A stretch of 64,000 nucleotides of DNA from Parvibaculum sp. (GTDB lineage: Bacteria > Pseudomonadota > Alphaproteobacteria > Parvibaculales > Parvibaculaceae). The position numbers and the translations under genes are program-made. Below are positions 60,861-64,000 of the stretch, piece after piece. The notes beneath the pieces were generated by a model. It searched no databases. It was not told the origin of the DNA and was given only the letters and a program-made list of their open reading frames with translations. The first letter of the stretch is position 1. Every line of letters begins with the position of its first letter. The stretch lies in assembly GCF_030651915.1 (NCBI RefSeq), contig NZ_JAUSBV010000002.1, positions 386,414 through 450,413 on the forward strand. Reading direction: 5' to 3'.

Positions 60861-61982
60861 ATGCGCCTTTCGAACATCCTCCATCTCGGCGTCAAGGAAC
60901 TCAGGAGCCTCGGTCGCGACCCGGTCATGCTGGGGCTGATCGTTTATGCCTTCACGCTGGCGATCTATGCGGCGGCGACCGCGCTGCCCGAGGCGCTGCA
61001 CAAGGCCTCGATCGCGATTGTCGACGAGGACCGCTCGCCGCTTTCGGCCCGCATTGCGGACGCCTTCTATCCGCCCTATTTCATTTCGCCCGTGGTGATC
61101 GACCATGCCGAAATGGATGCGCGCATGGATGCGGGCCTCGACACCTTCGCCCTCAACATTCCGCCCCATTTCCAGCGCGACGTGCTGGCGGGGCGCGCGC
61201 CCGTGATCCAGCTCAATGTCGATGCGACGCGCATGACCCAGGCCTTTGCCGACAGCGGCTATATTCAGTCGATCGTCGCGGGCGAGGTCGCGGGCTTCGC
61301 CGCGCGCTACCGCGCCGAAACCGAGCTGCCGGTCGAGCTTGCCCTGCGGGCGCGCTTCAATCCGGGGCTCGACAAGTCGTGGTTCGGCTCGGTCATGGAA
61401 GTGATCAACAATGTGACGCTGCTCGCCATCGTGCTGACCGGTGCGGCGCTGATCCGCGAGCGCGAGCACGGCACCATCGAACATCTGCTGGCCATGCCGG
61501 TGACCCCCTTCGAGATCATGACCGCCAAGCTCTGGGCGATGGCGCTGGTCGTCGCCGTCGCCTGCGGTCTGTCGCTGATCTTCGTCGTGCAGGGGCTTCT
61601 CGCGGTGCCGATCGAGGGCTCGGTGGCGCTCTTCCTCGCCGGCACGCTGTTCCACCTTTTTGCGGCCACCTCGATGGGCATCTTCCTCGCGACCGTCGCG
61701 CGCTCGATGCCGCAATTCGGCCTGCTGATCATCCTGGTGCTGGTGCCGCTCGAAATGCTCTCGGGCGGCATGACGCCGCGCGAGAGCATGCCCGACATGA
61801 TCCGCACCCTGATGCTGGTCGCGCCCAACACGCATTTCGTGATGCTGGCCCAGGCCATTCTCTATCGCGGCGCCGGCTTCTCGGTCGTCTGGCCGCAATT
61901 CCTGGCGCTGGCGCTGATCGGCACGGTGCTCTTCGCCGCCGCGCTGGCCCGCTTCCGTTCGACCATTTCCAGCATGGCGTGA
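60861..61982 (+). CDS. ABC-2 type permease (YhhJ-like)
   Basis: The 373-residue protein has an N-terminal helix (about 20-42), a periplasmic domain (about 45-180) and five to six C-terminal helices (about 185-370), with the REREHGTIEHLLAMPVTPFEIMTAKL motif of ABC-2 permeases. It starts 5 bases after the fused ATPase-permease gene and is the second permease half of the exporter. The stop is followed by the slipin-gene fragment. Confidence 0.92.
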   Translation: MRLSNILHLGVKELRSLGRDPVMLGLIVYAFTLAIYAAATALPEALHKASIAIVDEDRSPLSARIADAFYPPYFISPVVIDHAEMDARMDAGLDTFALNIPPHFQRDVLAGRAPVIQLNVDATRMTQAFADSGYIQSIVAGEVAGFAARYRAETELPVELALRARFNPGLDKSWFGSVMEVINNVTLLAIVLTGAALIREREHGTIEHLLAMPVTPFEIMTAKLWAMALVVAVACGLSLIFVVQGLLAVPIEGSVALFLAGTLFHLFAATSMGIFLATVARSMPQFGLLIILVLVPLEMLSGGMTPRESMPDMIRTLMLVAPNTHFVMLAQAILYRGAGFSVVWPQFLALALIGTVLFAAALARFRSTISSMA

Positions 61983-61990
61983 GGGCCGCT

Positions 61991-62084
61991 CCTCAATCCC
62001 TCTTGCGCATCGCCTTGATCAGGTCCATCGGCAGCGGGAAGACGATGGTGTTGGTCTTCTCGCCGCCAATGTCATGCAGCGCCG
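61991..62084. repeat. direct repeat copy 1 (slipin 3' end)
   Basis: The 94 bases match 63351-63444 at about 82 positions, without gaps. The match covers the last 30 codons and stop of the slipin gene and stops abruptly at 62084, where the lipoprotein cassette begins. Confidence 0.8.
61993..62084 (-). pseudogene. truncated 3' fragment of the slipin gene
   Basis: The minus strand encodes ALHDIGGEKTNTIVFPLPMD and on to KRD-stop, which aligns with the C terminus of the intact slipin (ALHDIAGEKTNTIVFPLPMD). No other part of slipin is present. The longer frame upstream comes from lipoprotein-gene bases read backwards. Confidence 0.85.
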
Positions 62085-62206
62085 GCGCGCGAGTACTCAC
62101 TGCCGTCTCTGTTCTTGCATATCCCCGTTCTGGCGATACGGTTTGTGTACGGAAATTACGGTATGCCGCGCGAAGCGGGCGGCGGCGTCTTCTCTGTCGA
62201 GGGCAT

Positions 62207-63325
62207 ATGACGATCCATTCACGGCGCAATATTCTTTGTGTTCTGCGAAGCGCACGGATCGGTGCGGCGATCCTGCTCGCGGCCGTCATGCTGACGCTCG
62301 GTAGTTGCAAGCCACCGCGCCATATCGGTCCGCCGCCCGATATCCGGATCACCTCCGCATCGCTTTCGGCCACGGGCGGCACGGTCGTCTTCGGCTTCGA
62401 CGACCGGCGGGGCGGCGCGAACCGCAAGCGCCTCGGGCTTTTCGATGTCGCAAGCCGCTCGATCCGGCTTGTCGACCAGCCGGAGAATTTCAGGTGGGGC
62501 TCGCCGGTCTTCGCGCCAGCGGGTCGCAAGCTCGCTTTCACATCATACTGCTTTTATGACTGCACGCCGGAGGAGTTCGGCTACCACGTCGGTATGCTCG
62601 ATCTCGACACCGGCGCCTGGCAAATCGTCACGGCAGATGGACGCAACAATATGCGACTGTCACCGAACTTCTCGCAGGATGGGAAATCGATCCTGTTCGT
62701 CTCGGCGAAAGCCGAATGGAACAAGGAAGGCGGATCGCGCCCGAAAGGTTTCTTCGGTGTTTCCTCGCTGTCGCTCGAAACGCGGCAGGAGCGGCAATTG
62801 CTGCCGAACGCTGCCGAAACCACCACGTTTCAGAGCGTCGGACGGCCCACGCTGATGGCCGGCGGCGACGTTCTCTTCACCTGCATGGCGCCATTCAAGG
62901 GCGCCTTCGAAGAGATGGCGGGTAGGATGAACCTGCGCAATACACACAATTTTGCGTGCAGACTGCGCCCTGATGGCAGTCTCGGCATCGTTCCCGGCCT
63001 CGAACGACAATACGCCAACTCACTTTCCGCCTCGGCCGATGGAAAGCGCATCGCTTTCATTGCCCGGTCATCGCCCGGCAAGCAGGGACGGGGATTTGGC
63101 TCCGACCTTTTCGTCCATGAGGCAGGCGTCATTCGTGAGACGACACAGCTTGGGACCCATGCCTATCTGACCGACATTTCGGACGATGGCGCGGTCGCGC
63201 TCTTTCTCGCCGACGACACACGAAAGAAGAACTGGTCGATCTGGTTGCACCGCGTCGGCGCCGGCGAGACGCGCGAAATCCTGACGCCCGATGCCCTGCA
63301 CCTGTTTCTCGGTGCAACCGACTAG
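62207..63325 (+). CDS. TolB-like beta-propeller lipoprotein
   Basis: The 372-residue protein has a basic n-region, hydrophobic segment and lipobox LGSC (Cys30), so it is probably a lipoprotein. The rest is made of TolB/PD40-like blades, for example GSPVFAPAGRKLAFTS, MRLSPNFSQDGKSILFVS, SLSASADGKRIAFIA and LTDISDDGAVALFLAD. Such propellers bind proteins or oligomers in the envelope. It has no operon partner and lies in a cassette bounded by slipin 3' repeats. ATG 62207 follows GAGGG. Confidence 0.75.
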   Translation: MTIHSRRNILCVLRSARIGAAILLAAVMLTLGSCKPPRHIGPPPDIRITSASLSATGGTVVFGFDDRRGGANRKRLGLFDVASRSIRLVDQPENFRWGSPVFAPAGRKLAFTSYCFYDCTPEEFGYHVGMLDLDTGAWQIVTADGRNNMRLSPNFSQDGKSILFVSAKAEWNKEGGSRPKGFFGVSSLSLETRQERQLLPNAAETTTFQSVGRPTLMAGGDVLFTCMAPFKGAFEEMAGRMNLRNTHNFACRLRPDGSLGIVPGLERQYANSLSASADGKRIAFIARSSPGKQGRGFGSDLFVHEAGVIRETTQLGTHAYLTDISDDGAVALFLADDTRKKNWSIWLHRVGAGETREILTPDALHLFLGATD

Positions 63326-63350
63326 ATGCCACCTACCCGGTGTGTTTCGC

Positions 63351-63444
63351 CCTCAATCCCGCCGGCGGATCGTGTCCATCAGGTCCATCGGCAGCGGGAA
63401 GACGATGGTGTTGGTCTTCTCACCGGCAATGTCGTGCAACGCCG
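63351..63444. repeat. direct repeat copy 2 (slipin 3' end)
   Basis: This copy is the 3' end of the intact slipin gene and is the counterpart of 61991-62084. The two bracket a cassette of about 1.27 kb. Confidence 0.8.
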
Positions 63445-64000
63445 AGAAATAGCGCAGCTGCATCGCGCGCGGATCGCCGGCGAGGATGCGGCCGGCCTCG
63501 ACCAGCTTTTCGGCCGCCTGCTGTTCGCCCTCGGCATTGATGATCTTGGCGCGACGGAAACGTTCGGCTTCGGCCTGCTTGGCGATGGCGCGGATCATGC
63601 TCTCGTCGATATCGACATGCTTGATCTCGACATTGGCGACCTTGATGCCCCAGGCGTCGGTCTGGCTGTCGAGGATTTCCTGGATGTCGGCATTGAGCTT
63701 GTCGCGCTCGGCCAGCATTTCGTCGAGCTCGTGCTTGCCGAGCACCGAGCGCAACGTCGTCTGCGCGAGCTGGCTTGTCGCCTCGGCGTAGTTTTCGACA
63801 TTGAGGATCGCCTTGCCCGGATCGACGATGCGGGAATAGATCACCGCATTGACGCGCACCGAGACGTTGTCGCGTGAGATCACGTCCTGGGTCGGCACGT
63901 CTTCCACCGTGGTGCGCAGGTCGGTCCTGACCATCTGCTGGATGACCGGGATGATGATGATGAAGCCCGGCCCGGCAATGCGGGTGAAGCGGCCCAGCGT
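63353..64000 (-). CDS. slipin/stomatin-like SPFH protein (cut by window edge)
   Basis: The visible 215 residues are the C-terminal part of a band-7/SPFH protein: FTRIAGPGFIIIIPVIQQMVRTDLRT at the window edge, then the SPFH domain (DNVSVRVNAVIYSRIVDPGKAILNVENYAEATSQLAQTTLRSVLGKHELDEML) and a coiled-coil with the QAEAERFRRAKIINAEGEQQAAEKL motif. The last 30 residues end in FPLPMDLMDTIRRRD. Such proteins form membrane rings and partner with NfeD proteases; the partner and the N-terminal membrane helix lie outside the window. Confidence 0.9.
   Translation of the reverse strand, partial: TLGRFTRIAGPGFIIIIPVIQQMVRTDLRTTVEDVPTQDVISRDNVSVRVNAVIYSRIVDPGKAILNVENYAEATSQLAQTTLRSVLGKHELDEMLAERDKLNADIQEILDSQTDAWGIKVANVEIKHVDIDESMIRAIAKQAEAERFRRAKIINAEGEQQAAEKLVEAGRILAGDPRAMQLRYFSALHDIAGEKTNTIVFPLPMDLMDTIRRRD

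Noticed and set aside
58038-61982. A 1314-codon open frame that seems to span the ATPase and permease as one protein
   Set aside because: Up to 60860 it is the wrong frame of the RbbA-like gene (Arg/Ala-rich shadow without ABC motifs); only its last 373 codons are the true permease, which has its own ATG at 60861.

Overview
The window is high-GC DNA from an alphaproteobacterium. The evidence is the mdh-sucC-sucD-sucA-sucB-lpd order, the atpHAGDC operon with the mostly alphaproteobacterial epsilon/delta gene style, the rplU-rpmA-GNAT-obgE-proB-proA-nadD-rsfS-rlmH-gpmI-envC-ctpA-yibQ-rppH order, a phosphatidylcholine synthase and a palindromic intergenic repeat of rhizobial type. A Parvibaculum-like member of Hyphomicrobiales is my best guess; that is inference from gene content, not a database match. 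There are no rRNAs, CRISPR arrays or recognisable transposases; one tRNA gene (Ser-CGA) is present.

Layout. 1-5.5 kb: the tail of an ArsI/CadI-type dioxygenase, a tiny acidic membrane protein, mmsA, arylamine N-acetyltransferase, MazG-like, zapE and a lipoprotein. 5.8-17.3 kb: TCA-cycle block (mdh, an MBL hydrolase, sucC, an intruding lipoprotein gene, sucD, sucA, sucB, lpd). The 2-oxoglutarate dehydrogenase E1 carries an in-frame N-terminal helix-turn-helix domain, and a pair of matching palindromes lies just upstream. 17.3-22.1 kb: xerC-DUF484, a transaldolase-like aldolase and priA. 22.4-27.4 kb: ATP synthase F1 operon, with a palindromic repeat between atpG and atpD and a large composite inverted repeat after atpC. 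27.7-32.1 kb: a ferritin-like protein, then an unusual locus of a degenerate LytM protein, two paralogous membrane-anchored four-helix sensor-like proteins, and truncated C-terminal stubs of both families. 32.2-46.5 kb: one long minus-strand housekeeping series from rplU to rppH, in which the phosphoglycerate mutase homologue has lost nearly all catalytic residues. 46.6-49.1 kb: tRNA-Ser, followed by a TetR/DUF1772 cassette flanked by a truncated and an intact copy of the alkB 3' region. 49.1-57 kb: accessory genes (katG with a PerR/Fur-like box, a tandem DsbA-like isomerase, sulfatase, haloalkane dehalogenase, DUF1330). 57-62 kb: HlyD/RbbA-type/permease export operon. 62-64 kb: a TolB-like lipoprotein cassette bounded by a truncated copy of the 3' end of the slipin gene that runs off the window.

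How it fits together. The core is central metabolism and respiration (TCA, F1-ATPase), cell-envelope division functions (EnvC, CtpA, YibQ, XerC, ZapE) and translation/ribosome assembly (L21, L27, ObgE, RsfS, RlmH). The accessory content looks inserted between conserved genes. At two sites (alkB and slipin) the insertion is flanked by a direct partial duplication of the neighbouring gene's 3' end, and at a third (LytM/four-helix locus) C-terminal stubs mark an old duplicated pair that collapsed. The most noteworthy candidates are the HTH-OdhA fusion with its operator pair, the pseudoenzyme phosphoglycerate mutase, and the LytM/four-helix locus.
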